From: Actinomycetota bacterium
GTDB lineage: Bacteria > Actinomycetota > Acidimicrobiia > Acidimicrobiales > UBA8592
Direction: 5' to 3'
Length of the DNA: 38,980 nt
Assembly: GCA_902565595.1 (NCBI GenBank)
Contig: CACFFD010000012.1
Location: forward strand, 1-38,980
A program made the position numbers and the translations under genes. Positions 30,875-38,652 of the stretch are shown in pieces. Position 1 is the stretch's first letter. The number at the start of each line of letters is the position of its first letter. The notes beneath the pieces are model-generated. The model did no database searches and was not told the DNA's origin. It was given only the letters and a program-made list of their open reading frames with translations.

Positions 30875-31589
30875 AATCTTCTCCTTCAGTGGTTATTAAC
30901 TCAATGAACTCTTTTGTTGCGTCACCCAAGCGTTGTGTCGCAATTTCGAAATTACTGACAAATTGCTCCGCCGTCGATTCATCGGAATCAACAAGATCCG
31001 TTATTACTTTCAAAGCTGTAAACGGAATATCGAACTGTTCACAGACCCAAGCAACAGCGGCGGCCTCCATATCTTTCGCGACCGCCTGATATGAGTCCAT
31101 CTTTGCAAGGTCAGCTTCCGGAGCGTCAAGGGCGTTGCCGGTACTGACCGCACCCAGTTGGAATCCCAAGCTCGTACCGACATCGCCTAGGTCAACTACT
31201 GGGTAGTTTCCATTTCCGTATGCGTCGAACGCTTCGAGTGGAATTCGTCGATCGTGGAAATAGCAACTATCAGCAAGGCAGACCTGCCCGATGTGCCCGC
31301 CACGGTTTACAAAACCACCTGCTGTGCCTGCTGAAATGACAAGGCTCGGGCGATCACGTTCGATTGCTAGCAAGGAAGTGATCGCTGCGGGCTGGCTAGC
31401 AATACTGTCCACCCCATAGCGTCGGTCTTCACCATTGAGAACCAAACACACGCGGGGACTCTCCCATATTTTCGAAGAGAAGGCTGGATGAAGTTTCTCG
31501 GCTGGTGTTTCAAGGTTAAGAGCGGAGCGAACCGGAGCGGCTTCCGCTTCCATGGCCATAACGATAAGAGGCCTTCCGCTGGGAGGCAT
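30858..31589 (-). CDS. Phosphorylase-superfamily protein, MTA/SAH-nucleosidase-like
   Basis: A 243-residue nucleosidase/phosphorylase-fold protein: MAMEAEAAPV at the N-terminus, ISAGTAGGF (the ribose-binding Gly block), STGNALDA and KDMEAAAVAWVCEQF, where the Met-Glu pair contacts the ribose hydroxyls, then KVITDLVDSD with a catalytic-site Asp. It most resembles 5'-methylthioadenosine/S-adenosylhomocysteine nucleosidases, which cleave adenine from the thioribose. Its ATG abuts the PPOX stop (TAAATG), an unusual partnership with flavoproteins; it could recycle a SAM or purine by-product. Confidence 0.82.
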   Translation of the reverse strand: MPPSGRPLIVMAMEAEAAPVRSALNLETPAEKLHPAFSSKIWESPRVCLVLNGEDRRYGVDSIASQPAAITSLLAIERDRPSLVISAGTAGGFVNRGGHIGQVCLADSCYFHDRRIPLEAFDAYGNGNYPVVDLGDVGTSLGFQLGAVSTGNALDAPEADLAKMDSYQAVAKDMEAAAVAWVCEQFDIPFTALKVITDLVDSDESTAEQFVSNFEIATQRLGDATKEFIELITTEGEDYAIRT

Positions 31590-32105
31590 TTACTGGTTTC
31601 CGTGATCAGCTACCCATTTAGCAGTAGCTTCCCCCATTTTGCGCCCGTCATACCCGATACGTTGCGTCGGGGTTATTTTGAAAATTACCCGACGAGGCGA
31701 GTCGAGAAACCCGGCGAAGTTCTTTTGCCACTGTTCATCCGCCGGATTGAGCGCCTCAGCAAGCGCCGGATAAAACCAGGCTTTGGTTTCGTCATCATCG
31801 AGGATTTCGCACAGGCCCTTATACGTCACGGTTTGGTTGAATCCCGCCTTCGACCCTTTACTGGTGACACATATAGCGCAGCGGTTATCGCGACGCATCG
31901 CAGGAACTCTAGCTCGTTGGCTGGTCAAGGTAACCCAGAAACAACCTTTCGCCCACACGTACGACATAATGACACCCACAGGCCATCCTTCCTTGTTGGC
32001 CCAGATGAACGTGCACTCGTTCTGAAGTTTGAGCATCCTCTCCTCATCTTCGCTATCAAGCGTATAGACCGTCACATCCTCGTAATTGAAATCATCTCCA
32101 GCCAT
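31590..32105 (-). CDS. Pyridoxamine-5'-phosphate-oxidase-like (PPOX) flavin-binding protein
   Basis: A 171-residue split-barrel flavoprotein: LKLQNECTFIWANKEGWPVGV strand pair (25-45), GCFWVTLTSQRARVPAMRRDNRCAICV, which binds the flavin phosphate, and GYDGRKMG near the end. Relatives bind FMN or F420 and reduce small organic compounds. The ATG at 32105 was chosen because AGGAG lies 7 bases upstream; a longer frame from 32168 would run into the divergent nitroreductase promoter. It is first in a three-gene unit with the nucleosidase and nitroreductase. Confidence 0.82.
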   Translation of the reverse strand: MAGDDFNYEDVTVYTLDSEDEERMLKLQNECTFIWANKEGWPVGVIMSYVWAKGCFWVTLTSQRARVPAMRRDNRCAICVTSKGSKAGFNQTVTYKGLCEILDDDETKAWFYPALAEALNPADEQWQKNFAGFLDSPRRVIFKITPTQRIGYDGRKMGEATAKWVADHGNQ

Positions 32106-32184
32106 ATTGAATCTCCTAAGTTCAGTTCGCAAAACCGCCGCGAAACGGTTACCTTCATAACTTATCAACAGAAAAAAGGAACAT

Positions 32185-32862
32185 ATGGATCTTTACGAAG
32201 CAATGTACACAACCCGATCGATGCGGCGAGTCAAACCTGACCCCATCCCCGAAGACGTACTAGGAAGGATCTTCGACGCAGCAGTACGGGGGCCATCAGG
32301 AGGAAACCGGCACACATTCCGCTTCCTCACCGTGACAGATAAAGCGACCATGGCAAAACTGAAAACGATCTACCATGACGCATACTGGGAACTCCAAGAA
32401 ACAAGTTACGCCGGAGTGCAAGAAAAAATGCGCGATGGAGACCCCAACGACCCTAGCGTGCAGCAGACAAAACGCATATCCAGTTCCGCAGAACATTTCG
32501 TTGAGTATCTCGACCAGCACCCGATGCTGATTTTCGTCTTCGGAAAAGAAAAAGGAGAATCAACGACGTTCCCTGTCCTTTGGAACCTCTGCCTAGCAGC
32601 CAGAGCAGAGGGCCTAGGGACCTTTATCACGACGCTGCTAAAGCTCCGCAAGAAAGACGTCGAAGACCTTTTGGAAATGCCAGAAGGATTCTGGCACATG
32701 CACGCCATGATCCCTATCGGATATCCGACCGGCAGGTGGGGGATGGCTAGCCGCCAACCAGCCCACGAATTTGTCTACTCAGAAAAATGGGATGAACCCG
32801 TTACATGGGAAGCCATCCCAAATTGGGAAGAACCAGAAGGGTACGGCCGAGATCACCAGTGA
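32185..32862 (+). CDS. Nitroreductase family (FMN-dependent) oxidoreductase, second copy
   Basis: A 225-residue nitroreductase: MYTTRSMRRVKPDPIP (7-22) for FMN binding, AAVRGPSGGNRHTFRF, and FPVLWNLCLAARAEGLGTFITTLL, then MIPIGYPTGRWG. It differs clearly from the copy at 30221, being divergent in both sequence and insertions, so they are not a recent duplication. The start has AAAAGGAAC 4-10 bases upstream. It is followed 58 bases later by an acyl-CoA dehydrogenase with its own leaderless promoter. Confidence 0.87.
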   Translation: MDLYEAMYTTRSMRRVKPDPIPEDVLGRIFDAAVRGPSGGNRHTFRFLTVTDKATMAKLKTIYHDAYWELQETSYAGVQEKMRDGDPNDPSVQQTKRISSSAEHFVEYLDQHPMLIFVFGKEKGESTTFPVLWNLCLAARAEGLGTFITTLLKLRKKDVEDLLEMPEGFWHMHAMIPIGYPTGRWGMASRQPAHEFVYSEKWDEPVTWEAIPNWEEPEGYGRDHQ

Positions 32863-32908
32863 ACGTAGGAACTTCACTCCTCCAATTCACACCAGAGAAT
32901 TGATCCGC

Positions 32909-32914
32909 TAATTT
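32909..32914 (+). promoter_or_regulatory. Putative -10 box, leaderless start of the acyl-CoA dehydrogenase
   Basis: TAATTT ends exactly 6 bases before the ATG at 32921. No ribosome binding site is visible. Confidence 0.5.
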
Positions 32915-32920
32915 CACTGT

Positions 32921-34177
32921 ATGGATTTCAACATTCCCGAAAAAACCCAGAAACTCCTCGATGACCTGGATTCCTTCATCGAAGATGTCATCAAGCCGAT
33001 CGAACAAGAAAACGACAACATCCGTTTCTTCGACCACCGTAGAGAAGACAGCCGCACCGATTGGGACCGGAATGGCCTACCAAACGCTGAATGGGAAGCC
33101 CTCCTTGTACGGATGCGCCAGGAAGCCGACAAGGCAGGTTTCTGGCGTTACCACCTTCCCGAACGTTTCGGAGGCCAGAACGGAACCAACCTAGACATGG
33201 CGATCGTGCGCGAACACCTCGCCCGCAAAGGATTGGGCTTACACAACGACCTACAGAATGAAAGTTCCATTGTCGGAAACCTGGTGACTGTTCTGATGAT
33301 GGAACGATTCGGCAGCGAAGCCCAACAGGAACAATGGATACCCAAAATGCTCAACGGCGAAGCGAGGATCGGTTTCGGACTCACAGAACCCCTCCATGGC
33401 TCTGACGCTACATGGATGGAAACAACCGCAACACGCGACGGAGATGAATGGGTTATCACCGGTGAAAAATATTGGAACACGGGACTTCACCACGCTACCC
33501 ACGACTACATTTTCGCACGAACATCAGGAGAGCCGGGTCAAGGAACTGGAATAACCTGCTTCATTGTCCCCACAGACTCTGCAGGGTTCAAAGTAGAAGA
33601 ATTCATGTGGACATTCAATATGCCGACCGACCATGCCCATGTCACACTTGATCAGGTGCGGGTCAACCATGCCGATATTCTCGGTGAAGAAGGCAAAGGT
33701 CTCCAGACAGCCCAATTGTTCGTCCACGAAAACCGGATACGCCAAGCAGCATCATCTTTAGGTGCTGGCCTCCACTGCATCGACACAGCTGTCGAATGGG
33801 CATCCAATAGGGTGGTTTTTGGGAAACCTCTAGCACAGAACCAGGCAATACAGTTTCCGCTCGCTGAACTTTACACCGAAGCTGAAATGATCCGAGCGTT
33901 AATCTGGAAAACAGCGTGGCAACTGGATGAAGGTGTCGACCATATGGAAATAACGGACAAGGTCGCCATGTGCAACTATCGCGGGAACCGGTTCTGCTGT
34001 GACGCTGCCGACAGGGCGATGCAAACATGCGGTGGACAAGGGTATGGAAGAAAACTTCCGTTCGAGCACATTTACCGTCATCATCGCCGTTACCGGATCA
34101 CCGAAGGGTCAGAAGAAATACAGATTAGAAAAGTCGCTGGAAAACTTTTTGGGTTCGCTGCTCGAGCAAAAGGGTAG
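32921..34177 (+). CDS. Acyl-CoA dehydrogenase
   Basis: A 418-residue FAD-dependent dehydrogenase: an N-terminal helical domain (residues 1-150), GFGLTEPLHGSD (flavin and substrate contact, about 147-158), GDEWVITGEKYWNTGLHHA in the middle beta domain, and the C-terminal helices with FGKPLAQNQAIQFPLAE, QTCGGQGYGRKLPFEHIYR and YRITEGSEEIQIRKVAG. It introduces a double bond into an acyl-CoA thioester; the chain or ring type cannot be told. It is intact, unlike the truncated relative at the right edge of the window. Confidence 0.92.
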   Translation: MDFNIPEKTQKLLDDLDSFIEDVIKPIEQENDNIRFFDHRREDSRTDWDRNGLPNAEWEALLVRMRQEADKAGFWRYHLPERFGGQNGTNLDMAIVREHLARKGLGLHNDLQNESSIVGNLVTVLMMERFGSEAQQEQWIPKMLNGEARIGFGLTEPLHGSDATWMETTATRDGDEWVITGEKYWNTGLHHATHDYIFARTSGEPGQGTGITCFIVPTDSAGFKVEEFMWTFNMPTDHAHVTLDQVRVNHADILGEEGKGLQTAQLFVHENRIRQAASSLGAGLHCIDTAVEWASNRVVFGKPLAQNQAIQFPLAELYTEAEMIRALIWKTAWQLDEGVDHMEITDKVAMCNYRGNRFCCDAADRAMQTCGGQGYGRKLPFEHIYRHHRRYRITEGSEEIQIRKVAGKLFGFAARAKG

Positions 34178-34241
34178 ATAGATAATAAACTTCTTACATC
34201 AGCAATTCCTTTTGGTTGCTGGTTCACAGCGAGGGGCAATA

Positions 34242-35732
34242 ATGAAAAGAATTAGGCTTCTAAGTGCACTGTTTGTGCTTGTGTTGATTGCGTTTAGTTG
34301 TGGCGGGTCGGAAGGCTCCAAAAGTCCTGCTGCCCCCAAAGAAAGCCAAAGTCAAGAATCTCAAACACCGGACACGGACGAAGAGGCGTCTGCAGCGGAG
34401 ACAGATGACGAGGCGTCTGCAGCGGAGACAGATGACGAGGCGTCTGCAGCGGAGGCAGATGACGAGGCGTCTGCAGCGGAGCCAGACGAAGAGGTAACCG
34501 AAAAACAAGAGGTCGCACCTCCGCTAGCCTCTTCAGAATTGCAGAAATCGATACAGGCAGCTTTAGATGATTGGATAGCAGCTAACGGGGCTCCAGGGGC
34601 GTCGTTAGCGGTTCTTCTCCCAGACGGATCTGAAGTTCTCGTAGCTTCTGGAGTTCGAGACCTTCGAGCAGAAGGTGCAGCGACGGCAGAAGATTATTGG
34701 CGTATAGCGAGCATAAGTAAACCCATCACCTCTGCAGTCGTCCTGCGACTGGTGGAACAAGGCCTTGTCGATGTTGACGCAACCGTAGCCACGTACCTTG
34801 GGGACGAATGGGCTACCGGCTACACACTCGGAGGAGTGGACTACGCGCCGCTTATCACTATTCGCCAGATTCTCGACCACACTGACGGCTTCCGAGAATA
34901 CGCGTTCGACCCCGGCTTCTACCTTATGGTCAGTAACCGGCTTGATGTTCCTATGGATCCGCAGGAAGTCGTCGATTGGGCATTCAGCGTCGGACCTCAG
35001 TACGTACCGGGAACCGAGTACTCCTATAACACCGTCGGGCACATTATCGCCGGGCTCGTTATCGAAGCGGTCACCGGCAAAACAGCCCACGAAGCGATGA
35101 GGGAACTTATTTTCGAACCAGCAGGCGTCACAGAATTGTACTTAACTCCAGGTGAATGGCCACCAACGTATGTTCCCGCAATGTACGTCCAAGGAGAATT
35201 AGCTGACCTCATTTCCCTTTTGCCCGGCCTCGCCCCATATTTGGACGCAGCCGAAGTAGGAGACCTCCTCGATCTCAGCGTCGGACCACAGGAAGTGCTT
35301 ACCTCTGCCCCGTGGACTGGAGGAGGAATCGAAGCACAAATGGGTGACCTTGCCAGGTTCTTCAAGGCGATGTTTGATGGAACCGTCCTACAGGAAGAAA
35401 CCGTAGAACTCTTCTCTGAAACAGCTCTCGACACATCATATGCGCTAGGAATCCAACTTAGCGAACGGGTCGGCTACCGCACTTTTGAACATGGTGGGGG
35501 AGTTCCCGGATTCCGGTCCCACGCCAGATATTTCCCTGATCTAGATGTATCAATAGCGTTATCTACGAACCTTATTCCCGTCGACCCAGACGTAGGCCAG
35601 CTTGCCGACACGGTAACGCAACTCGTCCTTGACGCTCTCGAAGAAGCAGGTTGGGAAGTTCCGTCACCTATCGGAGGGGGCCAGAGTGAGGAAGCTCCGG
35701 AAGACCCGAACGCGGGAACAACAGGCTCCTAA
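34242..35732 (+). CDS. Serine beta-lactamase/esterase-fold lipoprotein with acidic tandem-repeat linker
   Basis: A 496-residue lipoprotein. Residues 1-19 are a signal peptide ending in a lipobox-like AFSC, so C20 is probably lipidated. A linker of 4 near-identical nine-residue repeats (EASAAETDD) spans residues 48-83. The rest is a class C beta-lactamase/DD-peptidase/esterase fold: the S-x-x-K motif is SISK at 157-160, the Tyr motif reads YNT at 262-264 in place of the usual Y-x-N, and HGG (417-419) replaces KTG. It likely hydrolyses esters or amides outside the cell membrane, not necessarily lactams. The ATG at 34242 was chosen for the GAGGGG site 6 bases upstream. It ends near a convergent terminator. 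Confidence 0.85.
   Translation: MKRIRLLSALFVLVLIAFSCGGSEGSKSPAAPKESQSQESQTPDTDEEASAAETDDEASAAETDDEASAAEADDEASAAEPDEEVTEKQEVAPPLASSELQKSIQAALDDWIAANGAPGASLAVLLPDGSEVLVASGVRDLRAEGAATAEDYWRIASISKPITSAVVLRLVEQGLVDVDATVATYLGDEWATGYTLGGVDYAPLITIRQILDHTDGFREYAFDPGFYLMVSNRLDVPMDPQEVVDWAFSVGPQYVPGTEYSYNTVGHIIAGLVIEAVTGKTAHEAMRELIFEPAGVTELYLTPGEWPPTYVPAMYVQGELADLISLLPGLAPYLDAAEVGDLLDLSVGPQEVLTSAPWTGGGIEAQMGDLARFFKAMFDGTVLQEETVELFSETALDTSYALGIQLSERVGYRTFEHGGGVPGFRSHARYFPDLDVSIALSTNLIPVDPDVGQLADTVTQLVLDALEEAGWEVPSPIGGGQSEEAPEDPNAGTTGS
34383..34490 (+). repeat. 27-base coding tandem repeat, four copies
   Basis: The 27-base unit starting GAGGCGTCTGCAGCGGAG repeats at 34383, 34410, 34437 and 34464. Copies one and two are identical, the third has one change and the last has three or more. 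It encodes the EASAAETDD linker. Like the Ser/Asp repeat at 6581, it spaces a lipidated Cys from a folded domain. Confidence 0.93.
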
Positions 35733-35735
35733 ATC

Positions 35736-35765
35736 ACCCCAAATAATTTCATTCAATCTTGGGGT
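35736..35765. terminator. Hairpin between convergent genes; likely bidirectional terminator
   Basis: ACCCCAA (35736-35742) pairs with TTGGGGT (35759-35765) around a 16-base AT-rich loop, in the 35-base gap between the convergent lipoprotein and hydrolase genes. The loop is long and the T runs short, so the call is moderate. Confidence 0.5.
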
Positions 35766-35767
35766 TT

Positions 35768-36640
35768 CTATTCACGTTGTAGAGGGCGGGTAAGACAGGT
35801 CGGGCCGCCTTCGCAAGGCATGCATAGTTCGTCGCCTGCAAAAACTGCCACGTCACATTCGGCGCCCTCAAGCAGCGACAAGGTAAGAGGGAAACCGTCA
35901 ATGGCGATTACTTCCCGTGGCCCAGTCGCAAGAACATTAAGGCACAACCCCGAACTTTCCTCAAACTCCTCTACTGGAACTTCAAGTAGCTGATACCCGC
36001 GTGTAACCATAAGGTCGCGTAACCCGTCTGGAAGCAGGGGAGCATAAACAAGCGCAAGATCCACATCCAAAGGGCTCACCAGAGAAAGCAAATGCAGGCA
36101 AGCTTCCGGCCCCTTGTAATCCGGAAGGTCAAATGACACCACATCAATACCTGCCGAATTGACGATTTCCGTAAACTGGAAAATCCCTTCAGAGTTACTT
36201 CGAAAGCCTCTCCCAACCGCAAGCGTTGAACGATCAAGCCAAAAACAATCACCACCTTCAAAAGTCCCCGGCAATTGGATACTCCCGAGAATCGGCACGC
36301 CTATCGAGTCATAGAATTTCCTGTGCAGGTCGACTTCGCCACGGCGCAGCTCCTTCCCGGGCTGGAGGAGTACAGCCCCAGAAGGCAGCATGAACGACGC
36401 ATCATATGTAAAGATCGAGTCGGCGAGATCGTCCTCCTCATCAGACAGCCACAAGATCTGCGTCCCAGCCGAAGATAACAATTCCGTAAATGCATCGAAT
36501 TGTCTCGTGAGTGCTTCAGCGTCAAGAGGTTTCTCATAATGCCATTCCACATGGTCAGCGTTCAGAATCGCGTCCGGATACCGCATAGCGACACTCGTCA
36601 AGCGACCAGACATTGAACTCACACCAAACTGGCCTTGCAT
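35768..36640 (-). CDS. Arginine-deiminase-superfamily hydrolase, dimethylargininase (DDAH)-like
   Basis: A 290-residue guanidino-modifying-enzyme-fold protein: YDASFMLPSGAVLLQPGKELRRGE (near residue 90), LPGTFEGGDCFWLD with the Asp/Glu substrate contacts, a His in ACLHLLSLVSPLD, and the catalytic Cys in CEGGPTCLTRPL at the C-terminus. Relatives hydrolyse dimethylarginine to citrulline plus dimethylamine, or arginine to citrulline. ATG 36640 was chosen because AAGGGA precedes it by 5-7 bases; the longer frame starts with a GTG that shares a base with the stop of the upstream gene. It is co-translated with the isochorismatase-like gene. Confidence 0.82.
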   Translation of the reverse strand: MQGQFGVSSMSGRLTSVAMRYPDAILNADHVEWHYEKPLDAEALTRQFDAFTELLSSAGTQILWLSDEEDDLADSIFTYDASFMLPSGAVLLQPGKELRRGEVDLHRKFYDSIGVPILGSIQLPGTFEGGDCFWLDRSTLAVGRGFRSNSEGIFQFTEIVNSAGIDVVSFDLPDYKGPEACLHLLSLVSPLDVDLALVYAPLLPDGLRDLMVTRGYQLLEVPVEEFEESSGLCLNVLATGPREVIAIDGFPLTLSLLEGAECDVAVFAGDELCMPCEGGPTCLTRPLQRE

Positions 36641-36642
36641 CA

Positions 36643-37269
36643 CTATCCCTTCTCGTTGCCTTGCACACGGACCAAATCAGCACGATCAGCCGCAATAAGA
36701 TCAACTACATCAGCGGGGCTGAGCGTAGTGCAGAACTCGCCATGAAGATTCGCAACCGTCATATCATGAACCAACTCAGGGTCACGATCGACACCATCAG
36801 GTCCGACACGGTTCGTCGTGGCGCACCCCTCAGCAACAAGATAGGTGTCGTAGCCCATATTCCCAGCCATCCGAACAGTTGTCTCCACACACATGTTGGT
36901 AAAAAACCCGGCGACGACAAGCCGCGAGATCCCTCGAGCTTTGAAGTCTTCATGGAGAGAGGTCCCGACAAAACCGCTATTGACATTTTTTACGACAGAA
37001 ATATCTCCATCGGCTATAGAAAAACCCGGCTTCAAATCTCCCGACGGGAGACTGAGCTTCAAGGGCGACATGTCCTCAACCGAATCATGGCGAGTGAACG
37101 CAACAGGCAGCGCATGGTCGCGCCACGTTGATAACAAGGAAAGCATGACCGCTTCAGCGTCGGGGTTATTTCTTCTACCGTTCACCCCACCCCAATGAGA
37201 TAGATCATCAACACCTACCTGAACATCAATTAATACCAGAGCCGTGTCAGAGCTAAAGCGGTGAATCAT
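36643..37269 (-). CDS. Isochorismatase-family cysteine hydrolase
   Basis: A 208-residue cysteine hydrolase with the full triad: D15 (LVLIDVQ), K94 (SVVKNVNSGF) and C127 (FFTNMCVETTVR). The cis-peptide GFFTNMC block is intact. Relatives include nicotinamidase, N-carbamoylsarcosine amidase and ureidoacrylate amidohydrolase, which split amides or carbamoyl groups. It starts at an ATG with TATTCT exactly 6 bases above and no ribosome binding site. It is followed two bases later by the DDAH-like gene, so together they could handle a guanidino or ureido nitrogen compound (inference). Confidence 0.87.
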   Translation of the reverse strand: MIHRFSSDTALVLIDVQVGVDDLSHWGGVNGRRNNPDAEAVMLSLLSTWRDHALPVAFTRHDSVEDMSPLKLSLPSGDLKPGFSIADGDISVVKNVNSGFVGTSLHEDFKARGISRLVVAGFFTNMCVETTVRMAGNMGYDTYLVAEGCATTNRVGPDGVDRDPELVHDMTVANLHGEFCTTLSPADVVDLIAADRADLVRVQGNEKG

Positions 37270-37275
37270 TCTCGG

Positions 37276-37281
37276 AGAATA
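37276..37281 (-). promoter_or_regulatory. Putative -10 box, leaderless start of the isochorismatase-family gene
   Basis: TATTCT ends exactly 6 bases before the ATG at 37269. Confidence 0.5.
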
Positions 37282-37320
37282 ACAGTCAAATGACAGGCGT
37301 CAAAGCAATAGAGCCCTTTT

Positions 37321-37336
37321 CGAATTAAACAATTCG
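37321..37336. promoter_or_regulatory. Inverted repeat in a divergent promoter region
   Basis: CGAATT-AAAC-AATTCG lies in the 108-base gap between the isochorismatase-family gene and the NTF2-like gene, 41 bases above the latter's start. It might be an operator serving both directions. Short arms make chance likely. Confidence 0.3.
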
Positions 37337-37377
37337 TGAATCTTCATCTAAAATCCAAATCGACGAGAGGAACAAAA

Positions 37378-37818
37378 ATGTCTGATCTGCTGAAAGAAAT
37401 GCAAGACCGTCAAGAAATCATTGACCTTACAATCGCATACGCGTGGCTTCTTGACCACGGACCAAGAGAAAGACTCGACACGGTCTTTACCGAAGACGCC
37501 GTCTGCGATTACATGAGCGTCGTCGTCGAGGGACTTCCCGCCATCATAGAGAAGGTAACAAACGCGCTCGGGCCTCTAGACGCATCACAACATATTGTCA
37601 GCAATCAACAAGTCACCATCGATGGCGATACAGCCACATGCCGATGCTATCTTCACGCACAGCACACACTTCGTGGGACCGAAGGCGGTGACAACTTCGT
37701 CATCGCTGGAAGATATGACGATGAACTGATCAGGACCGACGACGGGTGGAGGATCACCTTCCGGAAACTATCAAGGGACTGGGTTGAAGGGAACCCTGGA
37801 ATTCGCCAGCCATCATGA
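37378..37818 (+). CDS. NTF2-like / SnoaL_4 protein
   Basis: A 146-residue NTF2-fold protein: RQEIIDLTIAYAWLLDHGPRERLDTVFTED pattern at residues 11-40, then DASQHIVSNQQVTIDGDTATCRCYLHAQHT with the paired His residues of the dehydratase/isomerase branch, and a C-terminus RTDDGWRITFRKLSRDW. It resembles the copy at 20117. The ATG at 37378 was chosen for the GAGAGGAA site 5-6 bases upstream over an in-frame ATG at 37336. Its stop overlaps the following LLM gene by four bases, mirroring the pairing of NTF2-like and LLM genes in the minus-strand operon. Confidence 0.8.
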   Translation: MSDLLKEMQDRQEIIDLTIAYAWLLDHGPRERLDTVFTEDAVCDYMSVVVEGLPAIIEKVTNALGPLDASQHIVSNQQVTIDGDTATCRCYLHAQHTLRGTEGGDNFVIAGRYDDELIRTDDGWRITFRKLSRDWVEGNPGIRQPS

Positions 37819-38648
37819 GGTTTGCTATCAGTACATCTCCACAGAGATGCTCATGGGACTGGCTTCTCGAGGTCTGGAAACGCGCTGATGAACTTGAAAT
37901 CTACGAATCAGGGTGGACGTTCGATCACTTCTACCCGCTCTTTGGAGACTCCACCGAAGACTGCCTTGAAGGCTGGATCACCTTAACGGCGCTTCTTCAG
38001 GAAACCAGCCGGATCCGAGGAGGGGTCCTCGTAACCGGCATGCTTTACCGCCACCCAGCCCTGTTAGCAAACATGGCCTCCACCCTCGATATCACGTCGG
38101 GCGGGCGATTAGAACTCGGAGTCGGCGCAGGCTGGAACGAAGAAGAATGCGAAGCCTACGGCTTCAACCTAGGGACGATGGAAGACCGCTTCGACCGCTT
38201 CGAAGAAGGGCTAGAAGTGATACAGCTACTCCTGACCCAAGAACGATCAGACTTTACCGGGAACTGGTACACACTCAAAAACGCAATGAATAACCCGAAA
38301 GGCCCCCAAGACCCGCTGCCAATATGCATAGGCGGCGCAGGGCTGAGAAGAACCATACCCGCTGTCGCCAAATACGCCGATCACTGGAATTACGGATCCC
38401 AAACAATGTCCCTACAAGACTTTCAAAAACGACATAAGGTTTTTCTTCAAGCGTGCGATGACATAGGACGAGACCCCACCGAGATAACAATCTCCACTCT
38501 GCTCCAGTATTCCGGCGACATCACAGCAACAATAAACCAGGCCGAGGAATTTGAGAATGCAGGCGTGAACCTAGGGATAGTTTCGATCCCTAAAAATGAA
38601 GACCCATCCGTAGTAGAAAAGATCGCAGAAGGTCTAGCAACGCTATAG
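37815..38648 (+). CDS. LLM-class (luciferase-like) flavin/F420-dependent oxidoreductase
   Basis: A 277-residue TIM-barrel oxidoreductase: YESGWTFDHFYPLFGD (30-45), RIRGGVLVTGMLYRHPALLANMA, SGGRLELGVGAGWNEEECEAYG, and ICIGGAGLRRT for cofactor phosphate binding. It belongs to the same superfamily as the gene at 18079 but is shorter and clearly different. It probably uses reduced F420. The ATGA overlap with the NTF2-like gene makes one two-gene unit. Confidence 0.87.
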   Translation: MRFAISTSPQRCSWDWLLEVWKRADELEIYESGWTFDHFYPLFGDSTEDCLEGWITLTALLQETSRIRGGVLVTGMLYRHPALLANMASTLDITSGGRLELGVGAGWNEEECEAYGFNLGTMEDRFDRFEEGLEVIQLLLTQERSDFTGNWYTLKNAMNNPKGPQDPLPICIGGAGLRRTIPAVAKYADHWNYGSQTMSLQDFQKRHKVFLQACDDIGRDPTEITISTLLQYSGDITATINQAEEFENAGVNLGIVSIPKNEDPSVVEKIAEGLATL

Positions 38649-38652
38649 CTTA

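Noticed and set aside
34242-35732. True beta-lactamase
   Set aside because: S-x-x-K is present, but the other motifs are YNT and HGG, which fit the broad esterase/peptidase branch; resistance cannot be inferred.
32185-38648. Apparent shift to C- and A-rich coding strands relative to genes near 14-16 kb
   Set aside because: It was judged by eye only. Without computed skew and codon statistics it cannot be told from normal variation between genes.
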